In this document: positions 8,368-17,353 of the stretch, in pieces
How positions within the stretch are numbered: the stretch's first letter is position 1
Layout: every line of letters begins with the position of its first letter
From: Paenibacillus sp. V4I3
GTDB lineage: Bacteria > Bacillota > Bacilli > Paenibacillales > NBRC-103111
Reading direction: 5' to 3'
DNA: 64,000 bases
NCBI RefSeq assembly: GCF_030817215.1
Contig: NZ_JAUSZA010000001.1
Coordinates: 5,182,501-5,246,500, forward strand
Position numbers and translations under genes: made by a program
Notes under the pieces: generated by a model
The model's input: only the letters and a program-made list of their open reading frames with translations
Database searches by the model: none
What the model was told of the DNA's origin: nothing

Positions 8368-10011
8368 TTATTTTAAATCCGCCCACTTAAAGTCGAGGAA
8401 GCCGAAAGCGTGTCTAACGACGCCTTCCAATTTGTCGCTTTGCAGGTAAGTGGAATTATAGAAGTAAAGCGGCAGAACCGGAGCTTCGTCCATTAAAATC
8501 TTCTCCGCATCATGCATCATTTTGTATCGTTTAGCCTCATCCGATTCTACATATGCGTCTTTGATCAATTTATCATAAGAAGCGTTAACCCACCCTGTTC
8601 GGCTGAACGGATTCGTCGATTGGAAGCCGTCCAGGAAGTTGATCGGATCGGCAAAGTCCGGGAGGAACGAAGAACGTGACAATTGCAGCTGCAGAGCCTT
8701 TTGTTCGGTAGTCAGAACTTTTCCTTCTTTGTTTGCCAGTTTCACATCGATACCTAAGTTATCTTTGAGCATAGCTTGAAGCGTTTGAGCAATTCGTTGA
8801 CTCACATCGTTCGTATTATAAGTCAAAGTAACTTCTGGCAGCTTCGTGTATCCGGCTTCCTGCATCCCTTTGTCCAATAGCTTTTTCGCTTCGGCCGCAT
8901 CAAACTTGATTAGGCTGCCGCCAACCTTGCGGAAGTCTCCACCCGCAGGATCCTTGAGTCCAGGAGATACATAACCGTCTGCCGGTTTCTGCTTTTGCTT
9001 TAATACCAAATCTACAAGCTTCTGTCTGTCTACAGCCCCAACAAAAGCTTTACGAATGTTGACGTTATTGAAAGGTGCCATTTTCACATTAAAGCGGTAG
9101 AACGCAGTTCCTGCAGCATCTTCAACCTTCACTTTGTTTTCTGCAAACAATTTATCGCTCATGTCAGCCGGAATGGATCCGGTTGTATGAAGCTCGCCAG
9201 TAGTGAAGAGCTGGTAAGCGGTGTTGGTATCATTGATCATTTTGAAAGTAACACCCGTCAGTTTTACGTTTGCGGCATCCCAGTACTGGTCGTTTTTCAC
9301 CATTTTCAGCTCACTATCGTGCTTCCATTCGGTAATTTTGAACGGCCCGTTACTTACAATCGTAGCCGCTTCGCCGGCCCATTTGGCGTTGCTTTCTACT
9401 GTTGCCTTATGTACCGGGAAGAACGCCGGACTGGATACCATGCCAATCAACCAAGAAGCAGGCTGTGTCAAAGTAACTTCAAGTGTCTTGTCGTCCAGAG
9501 CCTTAATTTTCACATCGCCCGCAGTACCCTTACCGGAGTTGAAAGCTTCTGCACCTTCAATAGGATATGCGAGGAAAGCTGCGTCAGAAGCAGTTTTCGG
9601 ATCCAACAGACGCTTCCATGCATACTCAAAGTCGGCAGCTTTTACCGGATCTCCATTGGACCACTTAATGCTGTCACGAAGCGTGAACGTGTACTTTTTC
9701 CCATCAGGAGTGACTTTCCACTCTTTCGCCATAGCTGGCTCAGGAGACTGGTTCTTGCCAAGACGCGTCAATCCCTCAAACGCATTATTGACAACGTCGT
9801 AAGAAACTTGGTCAAATCCTTTCGGAGGATCGAGGGATGTTGGTTCTTTTAAATTGTTGTAAAGGAGGATTTTGGACTTCGTTTCTTTGGCTGCTTCCGT
9901 CTGCTTGGCTCCAGACTCTTGCGTTCCGGACCCTGGATCTTTGCTGCATCCGGCTAGTAACGTACTGAATACCAATACGGAGCTGATTAGCATTGCTGAA
10001 ACTTTTTTCAT
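8368..10011 (-). CDS. dppE: Peptide-binding lipoprotein of the ABC importer
   Basis: A family 5 extracellular solute-binding protein of about 547 residues. The signal peptide ends in the lipobox LLAGC, giving a lipid-anchored mature protein. Features of the DppA/OppA family include the N-terminal KEPTSLDPPKGFD and TFTLRDSIKWSNGDPV segments. I prefer ATG 10011 to the in-frame GTG at 10017 because GGGGAG is better spaced. It captures di- or oligopeptides, here probably murein-derived, for the DppBCD translocator encoded upstream. Confidence 0.92.
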   Translation of the reverse strand: MKKVSAMLISSVLVFSTLLAGCSKDPGSGTQESGAKQTEAAKETKSKILLYNNLKEPTSLDPPKGFDQVSYDVVNNAFEGLTRLGKNQSPEPAMAKEWKVTPDGKKYTFTLRDSIKWSNGDPVKAADFEYAWKRLLDPKTASDAAFLAYPIEGAEAFNSGKGTAGDVKIKALDDKTLEVTLTQPASWLIGMVSSPAFFPVHKATVESNAKWAGEAATIVSNGPFKITEWKHDSELKMVKNDQYWDAANVKLTGVTFKMINDTNTAYQLFTTGELHTTGSIPADMSDKLFAENKVKVEDAAGTAFYRFNVKMAPFNNVNIRKAFVGAVDRQKLVDLVLKQKQKPADGYVSPGLKDPAGGDFRKVGGSLIKFDAAEAKKLLDKGMQEAGYTKLPEVTLTYNTNDVSQRIAQTLQAMLKDNLGIDVKLANKEGKVLTTEQKALQLQLSRSSFLPDFADPINFLDGFQSTNPFSRTGWVNASYDKLIKDAYVESDEAKRYKMMHDAEKILMDEAPVLPLYFYNSTYLQSDKLEGVVRHAFGFLDFKWADLK

Positions 10012-10042
10012 GAGCACTTCTCCCCTTCGTTCATGGTCTTAT

Positions 10043-11089
10043 TTATCCTAGAGCCGACATCATGTTACTCTTCATCGGCGGCTGGAATACAAATTGAGAG
10101 CGCGGATCCTGAAGCCAACAGGCAACCGAATGGCTGCTCGATACAGCAGTCTGCTCCGGCTGATAGGCACCGCATACTTCCATGGCATAACTGCAGCGCG
10201 CTGCAAAACCACAGCCTTGTGGCGGAGCAAACAAATCCGGCGGTGTTCCAGCAATTGGAGTGAGCGGAAGTGACTTATCCGTGTCTAGACGCGGCATGGA
10301 AGCCAGCAGCCCTTTGGTGTAGGGATGCTGCGGATTGTGGAACAGCTCATCCACTGTCCCTGCTTCAACGACCTTACCGGCATACATCACATTGACCCGA
10401 TCGGCCATATTCGCAACAACACCAAGGTCATGCGTGATGATGATAATGGAAACACCGGTTTTCTTCTGGAGCATTTTGAACAGCTCAATGATTTGGGCCT
10501 GAATGGTGACATCCAGTGCCGTAGTCGGCTCGTCCGCAATAAGAACGGAAGGTTTGCATACCGCTGCGATAGCGATCATAATCCGTTGTCTCATGCCACC
10601 GCTGAACTCATGCAAATATTGCTTCAAACGCATCTCGGGGTTGGAAATACCTACCAGACCGAGCATTTCAGTTGCTTGCTTACGGGCTTCTGCACGCGAT
10701 ATTTTCTGATGGCGGATGATTCCTTCCATAATCTGCTCACCTATGGAGATGGTGGGGTTTAAGGCTGTCATCGCATCTTGGAAAATCATTGAAATTTCAG
10801 AGCCTCTCAGCTCTCGCAGCTGCTTCTCACTGAGTAATGTCAGTTCCCTGCCCTTATAGCGGATACTGCCTTGGCTGATCTTCGAGCTATGCTCGGGAAG
10901 AAGGCGCGTCATGCTGCGGGCAGTTACACTTTTACCACAGCCGGACTCGCCTACGATAGCCAAAGTCTCTCCCTTACTTAGCGTAAAACTGACTCCGCGG
11001 ACCGCCTTCACTTCTCCACCATGTGTGGTGAACGAGACATGAAGATTGTCCACTTCCAATAGAACGTCGGACATGTTCGTTGCATTCAC
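10043..11089 (-). CDS. dppD: Peptide ABC transporter ATP-binding protein
   Basis: A 348-residue ATPase of the Dpp/Opp type with Walker A (GESGCGKS), the signature FSGGMRQR, Walker B (VLIADEPTTALD) and the C-terminal oligopeptide-transporter extension with its cysteine cluster (PPQGCGFAARCSYAMEVC), which in relatives can hold an Fe-S cluster. The start is GTG at 11089 behind AGGAGGAGG. It is the only ATPase in the operon. The B. subtilis cluster also has YkfD, so this transporter either works as a DppD homodimer or borrows a partner encoded elsewhere. Confidence 0.93.
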   Translation of the reverse strand: MNATNMSDVLLEVDNLHVSFTTHGGEVKAVRGVSFTLSKGETLAIVGESGCGKSVTARSMTRLLPEHSSKISQGSIRYKGRELTLLSEKQLRELRGSEISMIFQDAMTALNPTISIGEQIMEGIIRHQKISRAEARKQATEMLGLVGISNPEMRLKQYLHEFSGGMRQRIMIAIAAVCKPSVLIADEPTTALDVTIQAQIIELFKMLQKKTGVSIIIITHDLGVVANMADRVNVMYAGKVVEAGTVDELFHNPQHPYTKGLLASMPRLDTDKSLPLTPIAGTPPDLFAPPQGCGFAARCSYAMEVCGAYQPEQTAVSSSHSVACWLQDPRSQFVFQPPMKSNMMSALG

Positions 11090-11094
11090 GTTGG

Positions 11095-12012
11095 CTACCT
11101 CCTCCTCTTCGGATTAAAAGCGTCCTGCAATCCATCGCCCACCAGATTAAAAGCAAGCATGGTCATCGATATGAAAAACGCCGGATAGAACAGCCGCCAC
11201 CACTGACCTGACAAAATGGTCGACAGACCGTCGTTGGCCATGACGCCCCAGCTTGCCAAGGGAGGCTGAATACCTAAGCCAAGAAAGCTTAAGAACGCTT
11301 CTGCGAAGATGGCTGATGGCACCGAGAACGTCACTTGCACGATAATGACTCCTAGCGCGTTGGGTAATAAATGTTTGCGGATAATATAACCCGCACCTCC
11401 GCCTAACGTCCTTGCCGCCAGCACGTACTCCGATGATTTCAAACTAAGCACTTGTCCGCGCACGATGCGTGCCATTCCGATCCAGCCTGTGGCACTTAAA
11501 GCCACGATGATAGTTAATAGGCCTGGACCCATGACTACCATCAACAGGATGACGACAAGCAAATAAGGGATCCCGTATAAAAGATCAACGAACCGCATCA
11601 TAAGATTGTCGATCCTTCCGCCTAAGTAACCAGCGATGCCGCCATAAATAATGCCGATGACGAAATCGATCAAAGCAGCCATGAGGCCGATAAATAGCGA
11701 GATGCGTGCTCCGTAAAGGATACGGGCATAGACGTCGCGTCCAAGTTCATCCGTACCGAACCAGTGGGCTGCAGATGGATTTTGATTGGCATCGAGCAGC
11801 ACCTGTTTCGAGTAGCTATGGTCGGTAAGGAACGGTCCAAGGATGGCCAGTAGCGACATCAATAGAACGATGATTAACCCCACCATGGCCAGTTTGTTTG
11901 CACGAAGCCTAATCCATGCTTCCTGCCAGAACGACAGCCGTATTCGGACAATCGCTTCAGCCGTACCGTTACTCTTGCTCATTGGGACAAATAAGGAATC
12001 TGGAACGTTCAT
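11095..12012 (-). CDS. dppC: Peptide ABC transporter permease
   Basis: A 305-residue inner-membrane permease with the N-terminal DppC cap segment, five or six membrane helices and the EAA loop (EYVLAARTLGGGAGYIIRKHLLPN) that contacts the ATPase. I place the start at ATG 12012, directly after GGAAGGAGGGG and two bases past the dppB stop. A longer frame to 12051 would overlap dppB and lacks a binding site. Confidence 0.93.
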   Translation of the reverse strand: MNVPDSLFVPMSKSNGTAEAIVRIRLSFWQEAWIRLRANKLAMVGLIIVLLMSLLAILGPFLTDHSYSKQVLLDANQNPSAAHWFGTDELGRDVYARILYGARISLFIGLMAALIDFVIGIIYGGIAGYLGGRIDNLMMRFVDLLYGIPYLLVVILLMVVMGPGLLTIIVALSATGWIGMARIVRGQVLSLKSSEYVLAARTLGGGAGYIIRKHLLPNALGVIIVQVTFSVPSAIFAEAFLSFLGLGIQPPLASWGVMANDGLSTILSGQWWRLFYPAFFISMTMLAFNLVGDGLQDAFNPKRRR

Positions 12013-12013
12013 C

Positions 12014-12946
12014 CTACCCCTCCTTCCTGTGCAGTTTGATGCGGGGGTCAATGATGCCGTAGGCGATATCCACCAGAAACATCATAAAGACTAAAAGAGC
12101 GCTATAGAAGACAGTCGTGCCCATAATAAGCGAGTAATCCCGATTATTAATGCCATCAACGAAATATTTGCCCATTCCCGGAATGGCGAATATCTTTTCG
12201 ATAACGAAGCTCCCTGTGAGAACGTTGGCTACCAAAGCGCCAAGCAGTGTGATGACCGGAAGTACCGCATTACGGAGCGCGTGCTTAATGACAATCGTTG
12301 CGGGCGACAGTCCTTTGGCCCTTGCCGTTTCAATGTAGTCTGCCGTCAACACTTCCAGCATGCTGGCCCTTGTCAATCTTGCAATGATCGCAAGAGGCCC
12401 AGTCGATAACGCAAGTGCAGGCAGGATGACATGTTTCCAGGTTCCCCATGTAGCTACGGGAAGGAGCTTCCATTCGACTGCTACATATTTGATCAGCAAG
12501 GTCGCCACAATGAAGTTGGGTACCGCAATGCCAATAACGGCGAAGATCATGGCGAGGTAGTCTATGATTCGGTTCTGCCTCAATGCTGCGACTGTGCCGA
12601 GTGCGATACCGGTTACGATAGAAATAAGGATGGACACGATACCGAGCTTAAACGATACTGGAAATCCCCGGCTGATCATGGAATTGACGGTATCGGGGAA
12701 GTGGCCGATGGAAGGTCCAAGGTCCAATGAAAGCAGCGATTTTAAATAAAGCAGGTACTGAGTCGTAATGGGTTGGTCCAAATGGTAAAATTCCATCATG
12801 TTCTGAACCGCCGTCGGATTCGAATTCTTGCCCTCCTTTTCGAATGGCGACCCCGGAACAGCATGCATCAGTGCAAAAGTAACCGTAATAATTAGCCACA
12901 GTGTGACAATCATGGAGATAAATCTGCGAAGAATATATTGTGTCAC
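12014..12946 (-). CDS. dppB: Peptide ABC transporter permease
   Basis: A permease of about 310 residues with the typical start (TQYILRRFISMIVTLW), six predicted membrane helices, and the EAA motif YIETARAKGLSPATIVIKHALRN. It pairs with DppC to form the channel. The start is most likely GTG 12946, spaced correctly from GGGAG; a GTG four codons upstream is too close. It lies 20 bases after dppA. Confidence 0.93.
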   Translation of the reverse strand: MTQYILRRFISMIVTLWLIITVTFALMHAVPGSPFEKEGKNSNPTAVQNMMEFYHLDQPITTQYLLYLKSLLSLDLGPSIGHFPDTVNSMISRGFPVSFKLGIVSILISIVTGIALGTVAALRQNRIIDYLAMIFAVIGIAVPNFIVATLLIKYVAVEWKLLPVATWGTWKHVILPALALSTGPLAIIARLTRASMLEVLTADYIETARAKGLSPATIVIKHALRNAVLPVITLLGALVANVLTGSFVIEKIFAIPGMGKYFVDGINNRDYSLIMGTTVFYSALLVFMMFLVDIAYGIIDPRIKLHRKEG

Positions 12947-12967
12947 GCTATCACCCACTCCCGCTTT

Positions 12968-13792
12968 TTAACAAAATGCCGTTCTCATCGCCAATTCCGT
13001 CATAACCAACATGGCTTGGTAGGCCTCTAGAATATTTTTAGCCTGAAAAGTAACAATAGGGCTATTATCATCAATGGTCGTACCCGGCATCAAGTGTGCC
13101 CATTCTGCTTGACCATAGTTGGCAAATTCAATCTTCAACACCGGATTATCCGGCGTTACGAGCGGCTTGACCTTACTGCGATTAGCTAATGCTTCCCTCG
13201 TTTTCTCCCGGAGCAGCTGTCCGCTTTTTTCCGGGGTTAGGCACAAAGCCGAAGTCCGGGAAATCCGCCTTTTCACAATCGCTGTCGTGATTCCCGGAAT
13301 AAGCTCCTCCGCTTCAATCGCAGTCTCATCGTCCCCAGCTACCAATAGAACAGGTACGCCGTAATGACCGGCAACATAAGCATTAAAACCCAGCTCGCCA
13401 ATTACTCTATCATTTATGTACATATTACGAACGCCGAAGATCATCGTATGGCTTAGTACCCCTTTGGTGGCCGCTCTAGTGTGATAGCCTAGAAAAGCCG
13501 CTCCTGCGAAAGAGGCGTCTAATCCTTGTACCATGGAAAACGGCTTCACATCACCTGAGATCAACTGTGTTTCGGGATGGAGCTTCTCGATCAACAGATT
13601 GTTCATTTTGGAGTGACTATCATTGACGATGACTTCCTTGCAGCCTGAATCAAAAGCAGTTCCTATAACATAATTGGCTTCATCCGTCATGATGTGCTGC
13701 CCGCGAGTATAGTTGTACTGTCTAGAATCGATAAACGTGTTATCGACAAGTCCAGTGATGCCTTCCATATCAATGGAAATATACAGTTTCAT
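12968..13792 (-). CDS. dppA: D-aminopeptidase (M55)
   Basis: A 274-residue zinc D-aminopeptidase of the M55 family. Expected ligand and catalytic residues are visible: Asp8 and Glu10 in SIDMEGITG, His in NDSHSKMN, His in GYHTRA, the LSHT histidine and Glu in GELGFNAY. DppA forms a decamer and removes N-terminal D-amino acids such as D-Ala. It sits at the head of the transporter genes as in B. subtilis. The ATG follows GGGAGGA. A large inverted repeat in the 124 bases upstream could act as an attenuator. Confidence 0.94.
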   Translation of the reverse strand: MKLYISIDMEGITGLVDNTFIDSRQYNYTRGQHIMTDEANYVIGTAFDSGCKEVIVNDSHSKMNNLLIEKLHPETQLISGDVKPFSMVQGLDASFAGAAFLGYHTRAATKGVLSHTMIFGVRNMYINDRVIGELGFNAYVAGHYGVPVLLVAGDDETAIEAEELIPGITTAIVKRRISRTSALCLTPEKSGQLLREKTREALANRSKVKPLVTPDNPVLKIEFANYGQAEWAHLMPGTTIDDNSPIVTFQAKNILEAYQAMLVMTELAMRTAFC

Positions 13793-13821
13793 AGGTTATC
13801 CTCCCATAGTGTAGAGTTGCA

Positions 13822-13878
13822 AAAACCCAGCAAACAGCCAAGGGAACATTCATCCCAAGAGACTATTTGCTGGGTTTT
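13822..13878. repeat. Long inverted repeat in the dppA leader
   Basis: Perfect 13-base arms AAAACCCAGCAAA and TTTGCTGGGTTTT (13822-13834, 13866-13878) enclose 31 bases containing a smaller GGGA...TCCC hairpin. On both strands the stem ends in a T-rich stretch. In the dpp direction it could work as a terminator or attenuator between the DUF3870 gene and dppA. Confidence 0.7.
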
Positions 13879-13916
13879 ATTTACGGGTATGTTTCCATAC
13901 GGATAAATAAAGCAGC

Positions 13917-14273
13917 TTACACTGTACCGGAAGATTGGAAACCCAGTTCTTCTCGGCCGTTAAGTGCTAATTTATATTTTTTGTGTGCGTCTTTATACGC
14001 TACGCTCAGAGCCTTCTGAGATGATCCATGATATCTGCGCCGGATTTCCTCCGTCACCACATCAAGGAGCAGCATATTGTGACCGATAAAGATCGAGCGT
14101 ACAAAATCCGATGTAAGCGGAATTGTGGATGAACATCCTGCATCGATAATTTTATGGCTAGTGGTATCCACGACAAGTCCGATAAAAAATGCGTTGTACT
14201 GCTGAGTAATAGGATTGTTCACGGAAGCTTGAGCGTCGCCGATAACATAAATTGTGTCTTTGTCGTAAAGCAA
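13917..14273 (-). CDS. DUF3870 family protein
   Basis: A 118-residue protein matching the DUF3870 pattern: VIGDAQASVNNPITQQYNAFFIGLVVD, then a conserved IIDAGCSSTIPLTSDFVRSIFIG segment and SSQKALSVAYKDAHKKY. The function is unknown. The start appears to be TTG at 14273, seven bases after AGGAGAG. It is the first gene behind the sigma-A promoter at 14378-14406 and precedes dppA on the same strand, so it is probably co-regulated with peptide uptake. Confidence 0.75.
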   Translation of the reverse strand: MLYDKDTIYVIGDAQASVNNPITQQYNAFFIGLVVDTTSHKIIDAGCSSTIPLTSDFVRSIFIGHNMLLLDVVTEEIRRRYHGSSQKALSVAYKDAHKKYKLALNGREELGFQSSGTV

Positions 14274-14377
14274 ACGACCACTCTCCTAATTAGCATTCTG
14301 TTCGGTTTCCGAGCGGGATGTGGGAAGGGGGGTGCTTCCTACGACCGCCAGAAGCTAGAACACTAATGGTGTAATAT

Positions 14378-14406
14378 ATTCTAACATCGAATTAACATGT
14401 TGTAAA
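14378..14406 (-). promoter_or_regulatory. Sigma-A promoter of the DUF3870-dpp-ykf operon
   Basis: On the minus strand TTTACA (-35, 14401-14406) and TAGAAT (-10, 14378-14383) are separated by exactly 17 bases. Each hexamer differs from consensus at one position. The transcript would start near 14371, about 100 bases before the first gene. Confidence 0.75.
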
Positions 14407-14417
14407 TAATGAATCAC

Positions 14418-15572
14418 TTACTCAAGGAAAGTGGCATGCAATAACCGTGTAAGCTCTTCTTCTGCTTCAAAATAAACGCCATGATCTTTTCTTTGGATAA
14501 GACCGTTCATCAGTAAAATAAAGCCCCATTTTTCCTGTTTATGAAAATACATATCGCTAAGCAGTCCATAAGCATCACCGGAATGTCCAATAAGTCTGTG
14601 TCCCGGGATCAGATCGTCTGTAATCTGAAACTGGAGCCCGCAATTACGGAAGAAGCCATCTCGTCTATGTCCCGACCAATGAGGGAAGTGCATAAGGTCC
14701 ACTGTCTCTGGCTTCAGAATTTGAACGCCGTTCAATTCACCCGCATTTATATGCGCTTCCAAAAACCGCGTTAATTCATCTACATTTGTGCGCAGTCCGC
14801 CTTGAGGGCTGAAAAGTGCTCCGTTGGTGCCCGGTATATATCCGCTGTAATCGATTGCGTCCGGTTTTCTTCCACGAAAATCGTCCGTTCCTACAATAAA
14901 TCGATCATTGACCTCGGAATATTCATACAGCACAGCAACGGAATCCATATCCTTGAGATCGCCAATATGAAAACTCGTCTCGTTCATTTGAAGCGGTTCG
15001 AACAGATGCCACTTGCAATATTCGTCAAAACGTTCATTCGAAAGCCGTTCCACGACAGTTGCTAGAATGACGGCACCCAGATTTGAGTATTCAAAGCAAT
15101 CCGAATCCCCGGCCTTCCCTTCTCCCCAGAGGTTGTCCGTGTAATAAGTCCCGCCTGGCAATAAGATATCCGCAAGACGTTTTTGGGGCGGGTTCTCATT
15201 TCGCGAATCAACGACAAAGCGAACATATTCATCTTGCAGCCCCGAAGTATGGGTCATGATATGTTTGAGCGTTATCGGTTTATCTGGATACTTTGGATTA
15301 CGCACCAGAAACCCGAGTAGTTCTCCTACATCCTGATCGATACCGCATAAGCCCTTCTCCACAAGCTGCATAATCGCTGTCGCGACCACTGTCTTCGAAA
15401 TTGAAGCAATCCGGAAAATGGTTTGAGTCGAAACGGGTATGCGTCTTTCCACATTCGCCCATCCATACCCTCCACACCAAATCAAACGCCCTTCGTAAAT
15501 CATCGAGGCTGCTAAACCAACGATCCGATGCTTGTCCATAATCTGTTGGATCCGTTCATCCAAAGATTTCAA
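14418..15572 (-). CDS. Serine hydrolase of the beta-lactamase class C/PBP4* family
   Basis: A 384-residue serine beta-lactamase-fold enzyme. The SxxK motif is SISK (in FRIASISKTVVA), YxN is in CFEYSNLGA, and the third motif is HSGDAYG. There is no signal peptide, so it is probably cytoplasmic. Such proteins are usually D-aminopeptidases or esterases rather than antibiotic-resistance enzymes; a role with D-amino-acid peptides is suggested only by the neighbouring dpp operon. I place the start at TTG 15572 because AAAGGAGG lies seven bases upstream; the 28 extra residues of the longer frame have no ribosome binding site. Confidence 0.85.
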   Translation of the reverse strand: MKSLDERIQQIMDKHRIVGLAASMIYEGRLIWCGGYGWANVERRIPVSTQTIFRIASISKTVVATAIMQLVEKGLCGIDQDVGELLGFLVRNPKYPDKPITLKHIMTHTSGLQDEYVRFVVDSRNENPPQKRLADILLPGGTYYTDNLWGEGKAGDSDCFEYSNLGAVILATVVERLSNERFDEYCKWHLFEPLQMNETSFHIGDLKDMDSVAVLYEYSEVNDRFIVGTDDFRGRKPDAIDYSGYIPGTNGALFSPQGGLRTNVDELTRFLEAHINAGELNGVQILKPETVDLMHFPHWSGHRRDGFFRNCGLQFQITDDLIPGHRLIGHSGDAYGLLSDMYFHKQEKWGFILLMNGLIQRKDHGVYFEAEEELTRLLHATFLE

Positions 15573-15699
15573 GGCGATCCTCCTTTGTCCTTTTTTGGCA
15601 AAAGAATTTATCGATATATTTACATTATAATAAAGTCTATTCCTGCTGTGTAGCATTTTTTTTGTTAGAAAAACGTGGGCTTAGGACAATACGCAAAAA

Positions 15700-15734
15700 C
15701 AGTCAAACCTCGACTGCTGCCGATGGTTTGACTG
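15700..15734 (-). terminator. Terminator after the DUF3888 gene
   Basis: Arms CAGTCAAACC and GGTTTGACTG form a perfect 10-base stem around 15 bases, followed on the minus strand by five T residues. Confidence 0.85.
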
Positions 15735-15765
15735 TTATCTTAGGATTATAGGTTTAACTGCTTCG

Positions 15766-16215
15766 TCACTGAATGGTTAAGAGGTCTTGATAATTCGGTG
15801 GAAAGTCCTTTTTATTGGGTCCCTTCAAATGTTCAAATTTCACGAGTTTAACATCTACTCCGGATTTCACTTCAAATGTAAAGAGATCGTCGCCAACAGC
15901 AATATGAGGTCCCACAGTAGGAGTTGCTTCAAGTGTAATCTGAAATTCAAACCCTCGAAACCCGTTTAATCGATCTACCTGTTTAACATCAATAAAATAA
16001 GGATACAAATCTGGTGCACCTTTTAAATCCGTGGAATACACCTCAGAGAGCTTGTCCTTCATATATGGTAATAAAAACAGCACAAGCATATCTTGTATTT
16101 TCAATTCCTTGGAATCTTTTTCAGGCTTTGTATGTGCTGAAGCAGCACAAGAAATTTGCCATGTAACTAATGATGCAATGATTAGAACATAAACAATGAC
16201 CCATTTGTTTCTCAT
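15766..16215 (-). CDS. DUF3888 family exported protein
   Basis: A 149-residue protein with an N-terminal signal or anchor helix (about residues 4-22) followed by a domain resembling DUF3888: QDMLVLFLLPYMKDKLSEVYS, then an aromatic and beta-rich half ending in PPNYQDLLTIQ. The function is unknown. The ATG follows AAAGGGGGG. It is a single-gene unit with its own terminator. Confidence 0.75.
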   Translation of the reverse strand: MRNKWVIVYVLIIASLVTWQISCAASAHTKPEKDSKELKIQDMLVLFLLPYMKDKLSEVYSTDLKGAPDLYPYFIDVKQVDRLNGFRGFEFQITLEATPTVGPHIAVGDDLFTFEVKSGVDVKLVKFEHLKGPNKKDFPPNYQDLLTIQ

Positions 16216-16379
16216 TGAAAAGCCCCCCTTTGTTAAACTACATTGATAAGTTTTCCAAAAGGAGTGATGTTCATCACTTTAATCTGCGCGCTACCACCAA
16301 AAATAAAACAGGTCGCCGCGGCGCCTGCTTCATAAACTTTATCTATTAATGATCGTTCCTTGTTAGTTTCAAATTAGAA

Positions 16380-16511
16380 TTAAACCCATCCGAACGGCCT
16401 AATGACTCGGACTTCAACATGCTTTAAGCCCTGTTCGACTGCCCAATCCAATGCTTCCTCGAAATTAGCTGAAGACGTATTTTTCGAAGTATAGTTACAT
16501 TTTTTAAGCAT
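16380..16511 (-). CDS. Small protein of 43 residues
   Basis: A short open frame missed by length cut-offs. It starts with ATG four bases after AAGGAG and encodes MLKKCNYTSKNTSSANFEEA followed by LDWAVEQGLKHVEVRVIRPF and GWV. The middle reads like a soluble helix followed by a strand. The ribosome binding site and balanced composition support translation, but I recognise no family. Confidence 0.5.
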   Translation of the reverse strand: MLKKCNYTSKNTSSANFEEALDWAVEQGLKHVEVRVIRPFGWV

Positions 16512-16531
16512 TATACTCCTTGTCTAAATAG

Positions 16532-16570
16532 AAAAAAGTCAACCGATTCACTTAGACCGGCTGACTTTTT
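16532..16570 (-). terminator. Terminator after the metallopeptidase gene
   Basis: Arms AAAAGTCAACCG and CGGCTGACTTTT form a stem with one mismatch around 11 bases, followed by T residues on the minus strand. Confidence 0.8.
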
Positions 16571-16593
16571 CAGATAGTATTGAGTTCTGTTTC

Positions 16594-17247
16594 TCAAAGT
16601 GTCATAGCATGTCCATGCCGTGCCAAAAACGCTTCCTTTTCTTTATAATCCGGCATAATGCTTCCTACACGTCTCCAAAATGATCGATCATGATTCATAT
16701 GAAGGAGATGACATAGCTCATGAATGATGACATAATCAATAACTTCAACTGGAGCCATGGCTAACCGATAATTAAAGGTTATTTTTTTGTCCGAGCTGCA
16801 GCTTCCCCACTTGGTTTTGGACTCATCTACCTCAATCGTTTTGGGTTTTACTTTTAGTTGTGTTTGATAAATTTTGATTCGTTCCCCTACAATCTTCTTG
16901 CAGCTTGAGAAATAGAACTTCTTAAGATTCATTTTCAATTCTTCTTCATTTAGCTCATCCGTCTCGATTAACTCATGGAGAAAAACATATTTTCCAAGAT
17001 GAAGGAACTTTCCTTTATCTTGATACTCTCTTGTCTTCGGGGTTTCTCGAGCTTCCGCAATGAGTTGTAATTTTTCCGAGATCCCTTTCCCATGATGTTT
17101 CACAGCACTCATCACCATCTCCTTACTTGTATCATTAGGAGCTTTAACAGTTATGAAACCCATAGAATCAATATGAATTGAGATCTTTTTTCTAATTCCA
17201 TATTGAACATTAAATTCTATCGTATTATTTTCAAATTCAATTTTCAT
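16594..17247 (-). CDS. YgjP/M48-type zinc metallopeptidase
   Basis: A protein of about 217 residues with the zinc motif HELCHLLHMNHDRSFW near the C terminus (HExxH with a third His) and the KTKWGSCSSDKKITFNYRL signature of the DUF45/YgjP family. The family is a soluble, WLM/SprT-related peptidase; in other genomes it often neighbours type I restriction genes, which are absent here. I use ATG 17247; ATG 17253 is closer to the AGGA site, and the frame continues to 17307 without a good site. Confidence 0.82.
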   Translation of the reverse strand: MKIEFENNTIEFNVQYGIRKKISIHIDSMGFITVKAPNDTSKEMVMSAVKHHGKGISEKLQLIAEARETPKTREYQDKGKFLHLGKYVFLHELIETDELNEEELKMNLKKFYFSSCKKIVGERIKIYQTQLKVKPKTIEVDESKTKWGSCSSDKKITFNYRLAMAPVEVIDYVIIHELCHLLHMNHDRSFWRRVGSIMPDYKEKEAFLARHGHAMTL

Positions 17248-17353
17248 AAACATCGTTCCTAAAAGGTTATTTATAAATCGTATAAAAGTATCAAAACATT
17301 TTTCCATTTATTTTGCAATGTGGGAAACCTTTATGTTAGTTAAAATTAATAGA

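Noticed and set aside
9187..9852. A 221-residue frame on the plus strand opposite dppE
   Set aside because: It is the mirror of a well-supported gene and has no ribosome binding site or recognisable domain.
14418..15572. Calling the serine hydrolase an antibiotic-resistance beta-lactamase
   Set aside because: No signal peptide and no class-specific motif beyond the shared fold; peptidase or esterase relatives fit better.
16594..17247. Treating the YgjP-type peptidase as part of a type I restriction locus
   Set aside because: No hsdR, hsdM or hsdS gene is near it.
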